Shown here: positions 1 through 9,066 of the stretch, in pieces
Layout: every line of letters starts with the position of its first letter
How positions within the stretch are numbered: the stretch's first letter is position 1
Assembly (NCBI GenBank): GCA_031265445.1
Contig: JAISCQ010000292.1
Location: 1 to 41,967, forward strand
Source of the DNA: Bacteroidales bacterium
Lineage (GTDB): Bacteria > Bacteroidota > Bacteroidia > Bacteroidales > UBA4181
DNA length: 41,967 nucleotides
Direction of reading: 5' to 3'
Made by a program: the position numbers and the translations under genes
The notes under the pieces: model-generated
Database searches by the model: none
What the model saw: the letters and a program-made list of their open reading frames with translations, nothing else
What the model was told of the DNA's origin: nothing

Positions 1-154
1 AATTATAAGTGAGGTACGCCAGGGTATCCCTGTTAAATGTTTTCCACGGACGGTAAGGCAAATTATTATAACTGATCTTGTTGCTCTGACCGTAAAGTTG
101 TCCGAAACTTAATCCGAACAGTAAGGCTATAATACTAACTTTTATGATTTTCAT
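1..154 (-). CDS. Exported protein of unknown function, N-terminus only (runs off the window)
   Basis: A reading frame starts with ATG at 154-152 and stays open to the window edge, giving 51 residues. The N-terminus (MKIIKVSIIALLFGLSFGQL...) is a typical Sec signal peptide: lysines, a hydrophobic core, then a likely cut after LYGQ/S. The mature part begins SNKISYNNLPYRPWKTF and is not recognised. The start lies one base after the stop codon of the upstream lipoprotein gene, so the two are probably translationally coupled and act together at the cell envelope. Function cannot be assigned from what is visible. Confidence 0.6.
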   Translation of the reverse strand, partial: MKIIKVSIIALLFGLSFGQLYGQSNKISYNNLPYRPWKTFNRDTLAYLTYN

Positions 155-155
155 T

Positions 156-1778
156 TTATGGACAAATTGTGGGTGAATAATTGGTTGTCGACTGACTGGT
201 CGATCTATTGGTTTTTTGCTCCTTAAAAGTACTGGTTCCCGCTTTCTTTTCGTATATTTTCATCCCGGTATTATAATAATCCAGCACATATGATAAAGCA
301 TACGATTGTGCGTCATTCTGGGAATAACCGTTAACAATCAGATCATCCCTTACTTCATTATAGGTATTGTCCCATGTGGATCCGGTTGCAAACATACCGT
401 TATTACTATAAATAAAAGTACCATTACTTGGATTATCGCAAAATGAAACAAATGCATTTCTATCATTTATATATACTATATATTCCGATCCGTTGGCAGC
501 GAATACCACATTGGCTGTAATATTCTGACTGCCATCATTCAGGTTAACAGTACCTCGATAAGAATGCATCAAAGCTGTTGCATCAGCAGGTGAAGGAGCT
601 GAATTGGTACCTGCCGGATGAGTATGTACAATCATGTATGCATATACACCTGTTTCCGGATTTACACTATTCATAGTTCCGGATGTAATACCTTGACTAT
701 TTGTGTAATATACGCCTTGTTCATAATTAATTACAAGAGCATGTTCTGTAGACTGGGATTGTGCATATGCTCTCAGGGTACTAATCTGCGGACTTACCAG
801 AAGATTTGTATAGGGAGAAGAGTTATCCTGGAGGACATTATTGATCTGAGTACTGTTTGCTGCAGCGCTTGGCTGACAATCGTTGCGCTTCCTGGGTGTT
901 TTGGGCGAATCGTTATTATTATAGCCGCCGCTGGTTCCGCCACCGCCGCCACCGCCGAACTCATCACCTTCTCCTCCATATTCATCGTCATAATCACCTT
1001 CGTTCCCGCATTCGGTATATTGATCTACCTCCACCCAATACGGAGGATCACAGATCACGTTGATATGCAACGAAACACCCGGCACGCCGCTATAATAGAC
1101 CGTACAATCCATACGAAGTTCGTAATCGGTAATTGTATAGCAATTTCCCGTCGACATCAGGGAAATAACCGGATCATCCTGGTTGGCATTTCTTATGGCA
1201 CGAACGATCTTGCCGTTCTCATAACGCCACCCATTAACAAAATCCCCGTTCATATTATGGAACATGATTTTACCGCTGAATGTTTTATTGCGTCCTATAT
1301 AGGCCACCTTTTTAAACGGATCGAAGTTGGTCTTTTCCAGGTATTCCACCGAAGGCATGATACTCATCAGGAAAGCCTGTTTTTTGCCGGTACGTTTCTT
1401 GGTATTAATAACCAGGCGCGTCAGTGACCATAAGTAACGTTCGTCCTGAGTTTCCTGCCATTTCTTCCGGTTTTCCGCCGAAACAAACTGCATACGCCCA
1501 CGGGTGAGTAACTCTACTTCCACGGTCTTTTCCCTTTTATTGGATTTTACATAAGCCTTCTCCCAGTCAGGCTTCATCGGTATCTGAGAGGATTCAATTA
1601 CTGTTGAGCCCGGCCGGATGAAAAAAGTATCCGGATAGTTGGCTTCATACCAAGACCGCGCCATTGATAATTCCCTGTCAAAACGTTCTACCGGAAATAT
1701 ATCCGGCTCTTTCTGGCAAGTATACATAAATCCTGCCAAAAGTAATAAAAATGTAATTTTTTTGAATATTTGTTTCAT
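156..1778 (-). CDS. Lipoprotein with a C-terminal JAMM/MPN+-like metalloprotease motif
   Basis: The protein has 540 residues. A signal peptide ends at a lipobox-like MYTC, with Cys21 as the lipidation site and QKEPD following, as is common in exported Bacteroidetes lipoproteins. Residues 40-255 are an unrecognised region containing Cys213, Cys225, Cys243 and Cys257. Residues 261-286 are an acidic then glycine-rich linker. The C-terminal part has Glu345 and, about 40 residues later, H385-T-H387-P with S396 and D399. This resembles the zinc-binding E...HxHP...SxxD signature of JAMM/MPN+ proteases (RadC and deubiquitinase-like families). Spacing from the second His to Ser/Asp is one residue longer than in RadC, so activity is uncertain. 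It may cleave a peptide or isopeptide bond outside the cell, which is inference. It is coupled to the next gene with a 1-bp gap. The neighbour upstream is an O-antigen-ligase-like gene 165 bp away. Confidence 0.75.
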   Translation of the reverse strand: MKQIFKKITFLLLLAGFMYTCQKEPDIFPVERFDRELSMARSWYEANYPDTFFIRPGSTVIESSQIPMKPDWEKAYVKSNKREKTVEVELLTRGRMQFVSAENRKKWQETQDERYLWSLTRLVINTKKRTGKKQAFLMSIMPSVEYLEKTNFDPFKKVAYIGRNKTFSGKIMFHNMNGDFVNGWRYENGKIVRAIRNANQDDPVISLMSTGNCYTITDYELRMDCTVYYSGVPGVSLHINVICDPPYWVEVDQYTECGNEGDYDDEYGGEGDEFGGGGGGGTSGGYNNNDSPKTPRKRNDCQPSAAANSTQINNVLQDNSSPYTNLLVSPQISTLRAYAQSQSTEHALVINYEQGVYYTNSQGITSGTMNSVNPETGVYAYMIVHTHPAGTNSAPSPADATALMHSYRGTVNLNDGSQNITANVVFAANGSEYIVYINDRNAFVSFCDNPSNGTFIYSNNGMFATGSTWDNTYNEVRDDLIVNGYSQNDAQSYALSYVLDYYNTGMKIYEKKAGTSTFKEQKTNRSTSQSTTNYSPTICP

Positions 1779-1943
1779 TTTTTATCTTTTTATTTAAAAA
1801 TGATCCTTAAATAATGATGCCGCCGTGTATTTTCTTTTCCGGTCCGGCGGATTCGGCCGTAATATCCCCGTTCGTTCTCCCCGGCGGGAGCTACCAATGC
1901 TGGCCGCGCAACAGGTAATACCGGTTATGTACATGATGTGTCA

Positions 1944-3824
1944 TCAACTTTCGGATTTTGGAGTGTTGTTATAGATTTCCAGTATTTTCCCGGCCTCCTG
2001 TCTGATCAGCCTGATAACTTGTGAGCTGACTTTCACCGGCTTATCCATCAGGATAAGCGCCTTTTCCACGGCTTGCCCCATCCTTCCGGTATCATAATAA
2101 AGCTTCATCAGGAGGTATTCGGGATAATGCCGGTTGGGTGCAATCAGGGAAGAGCGAATATATGCCTGTTCGGCTGCATCATACTGTCCCAGGGCCTTAT
2201 GGTTGTTGCCCATGTAATTGTATGCTTCCGGGTTGCAGCCGGCGGCAAGGTATTCGGTAAATACCCGGTTGCTTCTTTCATACTGTCCCAGATGGGAAAG
2301 GCAACGGGCATATTCCATTAAAAAGATTTTTTCGTATTTCAGCCGTTCATACAGGAAGAGGTATTCATCCAGCGCATCGCGGTAAGCGCCCGAGCGGAAC
2401 AATAGGTGGGCTTCCTGCCAGTCGCGGTAGCTTTGTCGGCGCGGCAATACCCGGAATGTCACGGTTACCGTAAGCAGCAGGACTGCCAACCACCCTGCGG
2501 CATGCCAACGGAAAGCGGGTTGCCTCCGTAATGGGGGCGTTTGCGAGGCGGCTACGGCCAGGAAAGCGACAAACAGACAGGCTAGCGGCAATACGTCGAA
2601 AGGATAGGAAAATGTTGCAAACACAAGAAAAGTCGGTATAGCAGCTTGATAATACTTTCCCCCGGACGCTACAGAAATTTTTCCCAATGATGCGGTTTCC
2701 TCCCCGGATATGAAAAGATGTTTCCCGAATAATTCGGGACGATATCCGGAAAGTAAAGCTGATATGACCATCAACAGGAACAATGCCAAACCTGGAATCC
2801 CCAATTCGACAGCGATATGAATCAACTCGTTAAAGGCGTAGCCCGGATGGTCGGCGACCATAGCCTGTGCTTCGGTTCCCTTTCCCGAAAGGAAATAATC
2901 GGCCTGTGCCTGTCCGTATACGGCGGCAAAACGGCCGGTTCCTGTTCCGGACAAAGGATGCTCCTTCACCATAGATGCCGACACCTTCCAGATCAGCCGG
3001 CGTCCGTCGGCTGAATCTTTTTTCATATGGTACATGCCGTATAACATTACTGTAGCCGGAATGATCAGTACTGCAACGACAACTGCTCGCCTGCGCCGGC
3101 GAGTCGAAACAGGCAGGCTATTCAATTTCCTGCCGGCATATCCGCACCATACGGCTACGGCAATTCCGGTTAATGCGCTCAGCCATGCAGCGCGGCTTCC
3201 GGTAAACGGAAGGACGACCAGCGAGCCAAGGAGGACGGCAACACCCAGCATCCGTTCCCATCGTAAAGTATTGCGGGAAAAAAGCTGTCCGCAGGCCGGA
3301 GGAATACCCGTTGCCACAAAACCGGCATAAGGGCCGGGATTAAACAACGACCCTGTAACCCGGAAAGATTTATGGAAGGAAGGCAAAACTCCGCAGAGTT
3401 GCAGTATTCCCCAGAGAGTTTCTATCAGCATCATGATCAGGATCACTGTCGTTAGTGTGCGTATCCCGTTCCTGTTTTCGAAAAAAGCGCGTATGAAAGC
3501 ATAAAAGGGGATCATCAGCAAAAAAAGCCACCATTGCATATCCCGGCCTCCTCCCATGACCATCCGGTGGACAATTACGTACGATACGAATAATGCCGTT
3601 GCAACATCGGCTATCCGCATAAGGGGAAAAGACCATTTGCGGCGAACGAGCAGATAACCCGCTACCGGTACGGCAAAACAGATAACTGTGGTAAAATGGA
3701 AATACTTTGCCGTGATCATTCCCCGCCAAAGCGCCGGATCGGTGATGCATACCGTCAGGAAAAGGGCAAGAAGCAATGCGCCCGTTGTGTATTCCGTGAT
3801 GGTTATTTTAGCTTTTACCACCAT
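1944..3824 (-). CDS. O-antigen ligase-like (Wzy_C family) membrane protein with C-terminal TPR repeats
   Basis: About 626 residues from the ATG at 3824 (MVVKAKITITEY...). The frame extends 19 codons further upstream, but that would deepen the overlap with the preceding gene. The chosen start overlaps it by 10 bp. The first ~450 residues form many hydrophobic segments. The middle carries the FNPGPYAGFVA-type motif and a GSRAAWL segment typical of the O-antigen ligase/polymerase family (ligation of glycan from a lipid carrier, or polymerisation). Residues ~465-610 are soluble helical repeats with TPR features (YNYMGNNHKALGQYDAAEQAY). Bacteroidetes often fuse this membrane domain to TPRs. Known members glycosylate LPS or proteins. 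The substrate here is not evident. It is probably cotranscribed with the transglutaminase-like lipoprotein gene. Confidence 0.8.
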   Translation of the reverse strand: MVVKAKITITEYTTGALLLALFLTVCITDPALWRGMITAKYFHFTTVICFAVPVAGYLLVRRKWSFPLMRIADVATALFVSYVIVHRMVMGGGRDMQWWLFLLMIPFYAFIRAFFENRNGIRTLTTVILIMMLIETLWGILQLCGVLPSFHKSFRVTGSLFNPGPYAGFVATGIPPACGQLFSRNTLRWERMLGVAVLLGSLVVLPFTGSRAAWLSALTGIAVAVWCGYAGRKLNSLPVSTRRRRRAVVVAVLIIPATVMLYGMYHMKKDSADGRRLIWKVSASMVKEHPLSGTGTGRFAAVYGQAQADYFLSGKGTEAQAMVADHPGYAFNELIHIAVELGIPGLALFLLMVISALLSGYRPELFGKHLFISGEETASLGKISVASGGKYYQAAIPTFLVFATFSYPFDVLPLACLFVAFLAVAASQTPPLRRQPAFRWHAAGWLAVLLLTVTVTFRVLPRRQSYRDWQEAHLLFRSGAYRDALDEYLFLYERLKYEKIFLMEYARCLSHLGQYERSNRVFTEYLAAGCNPEAYNYMGNNHKALGQYDAAEQAYIRSSLIAPNRHYPEYLLMKLYYDTGRMGQAVEKALILMDKPVKVSSQVIRLIRQEAGKILEIYNNTPKSES

Positions 3825-5830
3825 ACCTGTTGTCCGTTTTCGTAGGTAAAAATGCGTTCTTTCAACTGTTGTCCCGTGCATTTGAGACTTAACAAGGCTC
3901 CTTCGGGCGTCCCGGAAAATTCGATATATTTTCCGGTAGCTTTTTGTGTAGCCAGCGGATGCCAGAAGCCCTTATCCCAGTAGAAAAGTTTGTGGTCATA
4001 ACCGCGATAAATAAAGGCGTCGTCATTGAAAGCCGCTACTTCTATGCCGGCGATCTGCCGGGGCGATCCGAAATCCAAGCCTATCCAGGTAGGGTCGGTT
4101 GGATTTCCTGCCACCCGTATGGTCAGCATACTGGTATACCAATCGCCGTCAAGAGCTTTTCCGGCATTGTCCTTTTCCACATCGGCAGAACAGATGATCT
4201 CGCCGGCGAGCCGTCCCGAACGGTTGAAAAACTCCACTTCGGTCAGCTTTCCGTACAATGCTCTTATCCTGTCCGCAGGTATTTCCGGATTGTTTTCTTT
4301 CTTGAAAACAAAACGGACATAACGGTATTTCCGCGAAGGATGCACTTTGAAATATTCGGATATATGCATGACTTCAGTGATCTTTATCAGGTCTTCGGCA
4401 TCTGAAAAATCGGGAAAGTTGGCTGCCTGAACAGTTGCCCCCAGCAAGCGTTCGCCGCCCCATGCGTCATCCCGGCGCCAATATTCCCGGATACGCTCTA
4501 CCCTGATGGTTTGTGTATTTCCCGTAGCTTTCAGCGGTCGTATCGTTCCGTCCTGTTCCAGGATGAACGGCGGACCGGCAGGTAAGATTTTCCTTTTGCT
4601 GTAAAAAGCCGGCAGGTATACAATGCCGCAGCCCATATCTCTGAACAAAGCTTGTCCTTTTTCATATGTTCCCCACTGCACCGGTTTCCACTGGCCGTCA
4701 TTAAATACGCATAAATAACAATACGGGGAATCATGTACGGGATTAACCTCTATATGCACATCATGGACTGTAAAATACTCCCGGGATACATCTATATGGT
4801 TCGTGTTGTGGAAAAACGCAGGAATGTCTTCCTGATCTATCCTTTCGTCGGATATGGGGCCTTCATCATGTTTCCGGTAGGTATACCGATAAACCTTGGG
4901 TATCCGGAAATTTCCCAGCAAACTGTCGGTGCTGGTATTATTGTAGAGTTTCTTATATTTCCAGAGTTCCTCGCTCCATGCTGTCCCGACGGCGTAAAAA
5001 TTGTCTTTCAATTGTATCGTATTCCAGAAATGATTGTCATGCCGGTTGGCCCATGCGGGAATATAATCGATGGTGGAAGGTATACCGATGGAGGAAAGCA
5101 TCATCGTATTGAACCAGCAACGTTCGAAACAAACGCTATGGTTAGAAATGAGCATATCTTTCACTTTCAGATAGGGATAATCGGTGATGGAACGGGAAAA
5201 CCGGAAGGAGCGGTATTGGTAGAACAGCGAATCGATAGCGACCCATAAGGGTTGTGGAAAGTATTTATCCAGGTGATCGGCATGGCGTGAATGAAAAAAG
5301 GTTTGCCAATCTTCCGGCGATGCGCCTTGTTTTTTCCGGTATGGCAGGACATACTCCCAAAAATCTTCACAGGTAATGCTATCCTTATATGGATTATTCT
5401 TCCATATTTCCATGGCCAGATCGATATGTCCGGTCAGGTAACGGGCCGTGATACGAGCAGCATCCGGATAAGTACGTTCGTAAACGTGCTTTTGTAAAGG
5501 ATATTTTTGTTTGAGCGAATCCCATTTATTTTCCAAAGTAAGACGTTGCGACGCCGTATAATGTCTCAAAGAATCCATATCATACAAAACCGGATGATAA
5601 AAATGCAGGTCGGAGGTGTCATAAGCGTAATATTCTGCCATATTTTCCAGGAGAAAAATAGCTGCATCCAGTTTCAAGCTGTCTTTTGGGGAACGGCTGT
5701 AATGTTTCAGCGCTTTTTCCAGCTCGCGGCGGTTCTTTCCTGCCAGTTCAAAGGTTTCCCTCATCCCTGGAGTATATTTTATATCACTGCAGGAAACCAG
5801 TATCAGAAATGGCAACAGATATCGAAGCAT
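3815..5830 (-). CDS. Transglutaminase-like lipoprotein with C-terminal discoidin (F5/8 type C)-like domain
   Basis: 671 residues with a lipoprotein signal (LILVSC, Cys14). Residues ~215-290 look like a transglutaminase/papain-like core: Cys234 (NHSVCFERCW), 15 residues before GIP, then His267 in NHFWN. Where family members usually have an Asp-Gly-Thr turn, this protein has Val281-Gly-Thr, so the third catalytic residue may be missing and it may bind rather than cleave. Residues ~480-650 read as a discoidin-like jelly roll (ALDGDWYTSM, WIGLDFGSPRQIAGIEV), a module that often binds glycans. The N-terminal ~200 residues are helical and unrecognised. It overlaps the downstream ligase-like gene. 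It sits after the terminator of the beta-helix gene, so it likely has its own promoter. Confidence 0.75.
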   Translation of the reverse strand: MLRYLLPFLILVSCSDIKYTPGMRETFELAGKNRRELEKALKHYSRSPKDSLKLDAAIFLLENMAEYYAYDTSDLHFYHPVLYDMDSLRHYTASQRLTLENKWDSLKQKYPLQKHVYERTYPDAARITARYLTGHIDLAMEIWKNNPYKDSITCEDFWEYVLPYRKKQGASPEDWQTFFHSRHADHLDKYFPQPLWVAIDSLFYQYRSFRFSRSITDYPYLKVKDMLISNHSVCFERCWFNTMMLSSIGIPSTIDYIPAWANRHDNHFWNTIQLKDNFYAVGTAWSEELWKYKKLYNNTSTDSLLGNFRIPKVYRYTYRKHDEGPISDERIDQEDIPAFFHNTNHIDVSREYFTVHDVHIEVNPVHDSPYCYLCVFNDGQWKPVQWGTYEKGQALFRDMGCGIVYLPAFYSKRKILPAGPPFILEQDGTIRPLKATGNTQTIRVERIREYWRRDDAWGGERLLGATVQAANFPDFSDAEDLIKITEVMHISEYFKVHPSRKYRYVRFVFKKENNPEIPADRIRALYGKLTEVEFFNRSGRLAGEIICSADVEKDNAGKALDGDWYTSMLTIRVAGNPTDPTWIGLDFGSPRQIAGIEVAAFNDDAFIYRGYDHKLFYWDKGFWHPLATQKATGKYIEFSGTPEGALLSLKCTGQQLKERIFTYENGQQVWW

Positions 5831-5888
5831 AAAAGGATTATTGTCCGGACATCAAGCAAATACCTCATGCAGGTAAAAAATAATAGAA

Positions 5889-5915
5889 ATCCGTATGTAA
5901 TTATTACATACGGAT
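5889..5915 (-). terminator. Rho-independent terminator after the beta-helix T9SS gene
   Basis: A perfect 13-bp inverted repeat (arms 5889-5901 and 5903-5915, core ATCCGTATGTAAT) lies 6 bp past the stop codon at 5922. Read on the minus strand it is followed by a T-rich run (TTCTATTATTTTTT). With only one base between the arms, the real loop must open a few pairs. It separates the beta-helix gene from the transglutaminase-like gene. Confidence 0.75.
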
Positions 5916-5921
5916 GCAACC

Positions 5922-8915
5922 TCATTCTCTGATCATTTTATAGGATATGGCGCCGGACGATGTCCTGACGTGTACGAAATACACGCCTTTCTTATAGTTT
6001 GCCACGGATAATATATATTCGTCGGATCCTTTATCTACAGGCTGCGAGAAAACGGTTCTTCCGGAAATGTCGGTTACTTTGATGTGTTCCATTGCTTGCC
6101 GGCTTACAATGTGTACTTCCGTCGCTGCCGGATTGGGATATAATTTTACCTGTTCGACCCACTGATCCCGGTATCCGGTAATCTGCTCTATCACCACATA
6201 TTTATCCGCTCTTTTCGGAGCACAGGCATTCCGGGATACTTCAACTTTCAATGTGCCGTTATCCGGCTTCTTACCGATGATCATTTCAACCGGATTCAAT
6301 GAAGGATCCGTCAGTACGACATCCTGTCCCGAATAGGTCCATAAGTAGCGGATACCCGGATAATTTTCGTCTATGATGCCGGTCGCTTCAATGTGATAAG
6401 TCGATTCCCTGTAAAAGTTTTCCGGAAAATCTTTGAATGTGATGTCCGGAAGCTGTTCGACAACTGTGATGGATGCAGGATCGCTCACCAGAGTTCCCGA
6501 AGGATCGGTGACCTCTACCGTATAAGTTCCGGCATCAGGCGGTGACGCCTGTGTCAGCGTGTAACTGTTTCCGGTGGCACCGGGAATGGCAATTCCGTCT
6601 TTTTTCCATTGCAAGGTTACCTGACTGATGTCGGGCGCTATTACGCCAACCGACAGTTCCAGCCCGGAGCCTGCACAAAGCTCTCCTCCTTCCGGTTGCG
6701 AGGTAATGGCGAGCGATACGTCCAGGTTACGGGCATATAATTGCGCTTCATAGAGGGAAGCAGGTTGCAGGCCGGCCCTGTTGGAGCCTTCGATGTAACC
6801 GGCGGTTTTTTTGTATGCACGGATGTCCGAAGCATTATGGGTGTAACAACCGATGGCGTAATTCTGCGCTGTCGGCGGTTTTTCGCAATATACCACACTT
6901 CTGGCGCCCTTGGGGGAATTGGCAATGGCTTCGGGCGTGCTGCGGTCGGTCTGTACATTACAGTTCCATAGAACGCCATGCGCCATAGCCCAACCATGAC
7001 CCGACCCCATGTCCATACGGCAGAAAAAGCCCAATGTGCCGGTTGCCGTGGTGCTTTCGCCCGTGATCGGATTAAAATCTTCGTACTTGTCGAATAGCAT
7101 ACCTTGTGTCCACATCCGGTGTCCCTCGCTGGATCCCCTGGATCCTTCGGATTTGCAGTTATATACCACGCAACCGGATGTTGTAGAGGCTCCGTTGGAT
7201 ATGAAATTATGCCGTCCGGCCCGGGCATAGCAATCCTTGAAAAGGATTTGTTGTGAACGGTGGTATGTATTGAAATTGTAGCCCATTCCTCCGGTAACCG
7301 TTCCGACGGGATCGAGGGCGCAACAGTTTTCGATGGTAAGACGCGTGCTGCGCGTCGTTACAAAACCGGCCTGTCCGAAATGCATCGCTACCACGTTTTT
7401 TGCCCAGCCGTTTTCCATATTGGTGAAAGTAACGGCATCCCATGCATGGTAATCGTCCGGTATGCCTTCATTGGCAATGTCTATTCTCAGGTTTTCAATA
7501 CCTATATTCCGGTATGCCGTACGGTTGAAACGGTATATTTTACTTTGCGATAAGGATTTATTCAGCGTATAAAAAACCGGTGCGTCCAGCGTTATTTCAC
7601 TAACCGATCCCGTATGCCTTATATTTTTGACATACCTGTGGTAATAAACCGGCGCGGTAGAAGTATTCCAGGGCGTTCCGCTCGATCCGTCGGAATTGAC
7701 CACATCGCCGTAATCGACAGCCTGAAGCCATGCTTCGGTACACGGATGATGGATACATACCGGGTCTCCGATCCGGTAATTTTCATTCCGGTTGATATGT
7801 ACGGTGAACGATCCTGCCGGAACGATATCATCCGTGATATTTTCTTCATTGTTTTTCCCGTTATCCCAGTTGTCGTTCGATTTGTTTCCCAGCACCAGCA
7901 CCTTTCGTCCGGCTGAGGCATTAGGGTCTTTGTATATATCGTAAATAACCGTTGACCGTGCAGTATCGGCATCATTGCCGACGCCTCTCAAAACAACCCC
8001 TTCGAAATTCACATAGACAGGGCCGATGACACGATATAACCCCTTTTCGAGCAACAATGCGCCCCTGATGCCGTTCACCGGCGGCATGGCGCCTACTTCA
8101 CTGATCGCATCCTGGATATGTTTGGTATTATCACCTTTAACCGGCTTGATGGTTTTTACCACCGGCACGTTCGGGATCGCTTCGTCGCCATTCTTATAGC
8201 CGGCATGACTGAAATCGGGAAGTACGAATCCATGATTGTCGGGAATATAAGTCAACCGTCCTGCAGGATCGATTTTCAACAGATCGGATTGCCACGGGGC
8301 TGCATTGGTCGGGTGGGGTACAGGCCCCAATCCTGCTTTCGGCATATCATTACGGATGGTATAGGATGGAAAACCTTCCGACCCGTCATCTCCATACGCC
8401 GTTGCAACTAAGCTAAGCAACCACAGGCTGCCGGGCGAATTTACATTCCTGAGACGGATGGTGACCGGCCCTTCGGAGAGATCTCCGTTTTCCCCGAACG
8501 TCAACAGGTAACAACTGCTGGATGGAGTTTCTACGGATGCTTTTTCCACTTCTCCCCATGTACCCGTATTTTGATCCATGAGTTTTTCAAGGATCATTTC
8601 ATGAGCGCCGTTGTCCGAAGTGCCTTTCATGATGTATACTTTCAATCGGCCGAGACCGGTTAATTCCGGAAATTGCAAATAATTGGCCGCACCTTGGGCT
8701 ATTTTGATCCGGTGTGTCGTGGCGCAGTCGATACAGTTTCTTCCATAGGCAACCCATCCTGAAAGTCCCACTCCTGTGAAGCCTTTAATCGGCGCCGCCA
8801 CGGTCGGGTTTCCGTTCCACGAAGGAATATCCTCCAAAGCGGAAGGATGAATTTGCGCATTCAGTAATGTCCCCCAAAAATAGAAACATAAAGAAAATAG
8901 GAAATGCTTTTTCAT
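5922..8915 (-). CDS. Secreted right-handed beta-helix (pectate-lyase-like) protein with Ig-like domains and T9SS type A sorting domain
   Basis: 997 residues. The signal peptide ends ...LLNAQ. Residues ~30-190 form an N-terminal beta-rich module. Residues ~250-700 show the pectate-lyase-like fold: KHIQDAISEVGA, then a series of turns such as VVLRGVGND, FKDCYARAGRHNFIS and VVYNCKSEG. An Ig-like domain follows (VTLQWKKDGIAIPGATGNSY...DAGTYTVEV), then a PKD-like segment (~820-915). The last ~80 residues (KLYPNPAATEVHI ... GVYFVHVRT) are a classic type A T9SS C-terminal domain that ends in a basic tail. The protein is therefore predicted to cross the outer membrane through T9SS and be anchored or released. 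No catalytic triad could be identified, so polysaccharide lyase or hydrolase activity is an inference from the fold. It stands between two hairpins and is probably monocistronic. Confidence 0.8.
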   Translation of the reverse strand: MKKHFLFSLCFYFWGTLLNAQIHPSALEDIPSWNGNPTVAAPIKGFTGVGLSGWVAYGRNCIDCATTHRIKIAQGAANYLQFPELTGLGRLKVYIMKGTSDNGAHEMILEKLMDQNTGTWGEVEKASVETPSSSCYLLTFGENGDLSEGPVTIRLRNVNSPGSLWLLSLVATAYGDDGSEGFPSYTIRNDMPKAGLGPVPHPTNAAPWQSDLLKIDPAGRLTYIPDNHGFVLPDFSHAGYKNGDEAIPNVPVVKTIKPVKGDNTKHIQDAISEVGAMPPVNGIRGALLLEKGLYRVIGPVYVNFEGVVLRGVGNDADTARSTVIYDIYKDPNASAGRKVLVLGNKSNDNWDNGKNNEENITDDIVPAGSFTVHINRNENYRIGDPVCIHHPCTEAWLQAVDYGDVVNSDGSSGTPWNTSTAPVYYHRYVKNIRHTGSVSEITLDAPVFYTLNKSLSQSKIYRFNRTAYRNIGIENLRIDIANEGIPDDYHAWDAVTFTNMENGWAKNVVAMHFGQAGFVTTRSTRLTIENCCALDPVGTVTGGMGYNFNTYHRSQQILFKDCYARAGRHNFISNGASTTSGCVVYNCKSEGSRGSSEGHRMWTQGMLFDKYEDFNPITGESTTATGTLGFFCRMDMGSGHGWAMAHGVLWNCNVQTDRSTPEAIANSPKGARSVVYCEKPPTAQNYAIGCYTHNASDIRAYKKTAGYIEGSNRAGLQPASLYEAQLYARNLDVSLAITSQPEGGELCAGSGLELSVGVIAPDISQVTLQWKKDGIAIPGATGNSYTLTQASPPDAGTYTVEVTDPSGTLVSDPASITVVEQLPDITFKDFPENFYRESTYHIEATGIIDENYPGIRYLWTYSGQDVVLTDPSLNPVEMIIGKKPDNGTLKVEVSRNACAPKRADKYVVIEQITGYRDQWVEQVKLYPNPAATEVHIVSRQAMEHIKVTDISGRTVFSQPVDKGSDEYILSVANYKKGVYFVHVRTSSGAISYKMIRE

Positions 8916-9024
8916 TTGCTTAAATTTTGTTGTTTTAAAAATATAGATAAGTTCAAACTATTGTCGCATCAACGATATCATGTCGGATCTCTTCCGAGGG
9001 CATTGACGCTGCAATCATATATGA

Positions 9025-9052
9025 AAGAGGCTATCCGACCGGATAGCCTCTT
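9025..9052 (-). terminator. Hairpin closing the sigma-linked susCD operon
   Basis: A 12-bp perfect inverted repeat (AAGAGGCTATCC at 9025-9036 and GGATAGCCTCTT at 9041-9052, 4-nt loop) starts 15 bp after the stop of the DUF4998-type gene. The T-run on the minus strand is short (CTCTTTC), so it is a weak intrinsic terminator or RNA-stabilising hairpin. It marks the end of the four-gene unit. Confidence 0.6.
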
Positions 9053-9066
9053 CAAACAGTTATGAA

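Noticed and set aside
618-1427. 269-codon plus-strand frame within the JAMM-like lipoprotein gene
   Set aside because: The minus-strand frame has a lipoprotein signal, a linker and a motif-bearing domain. The plus frame shows no signal or domain.
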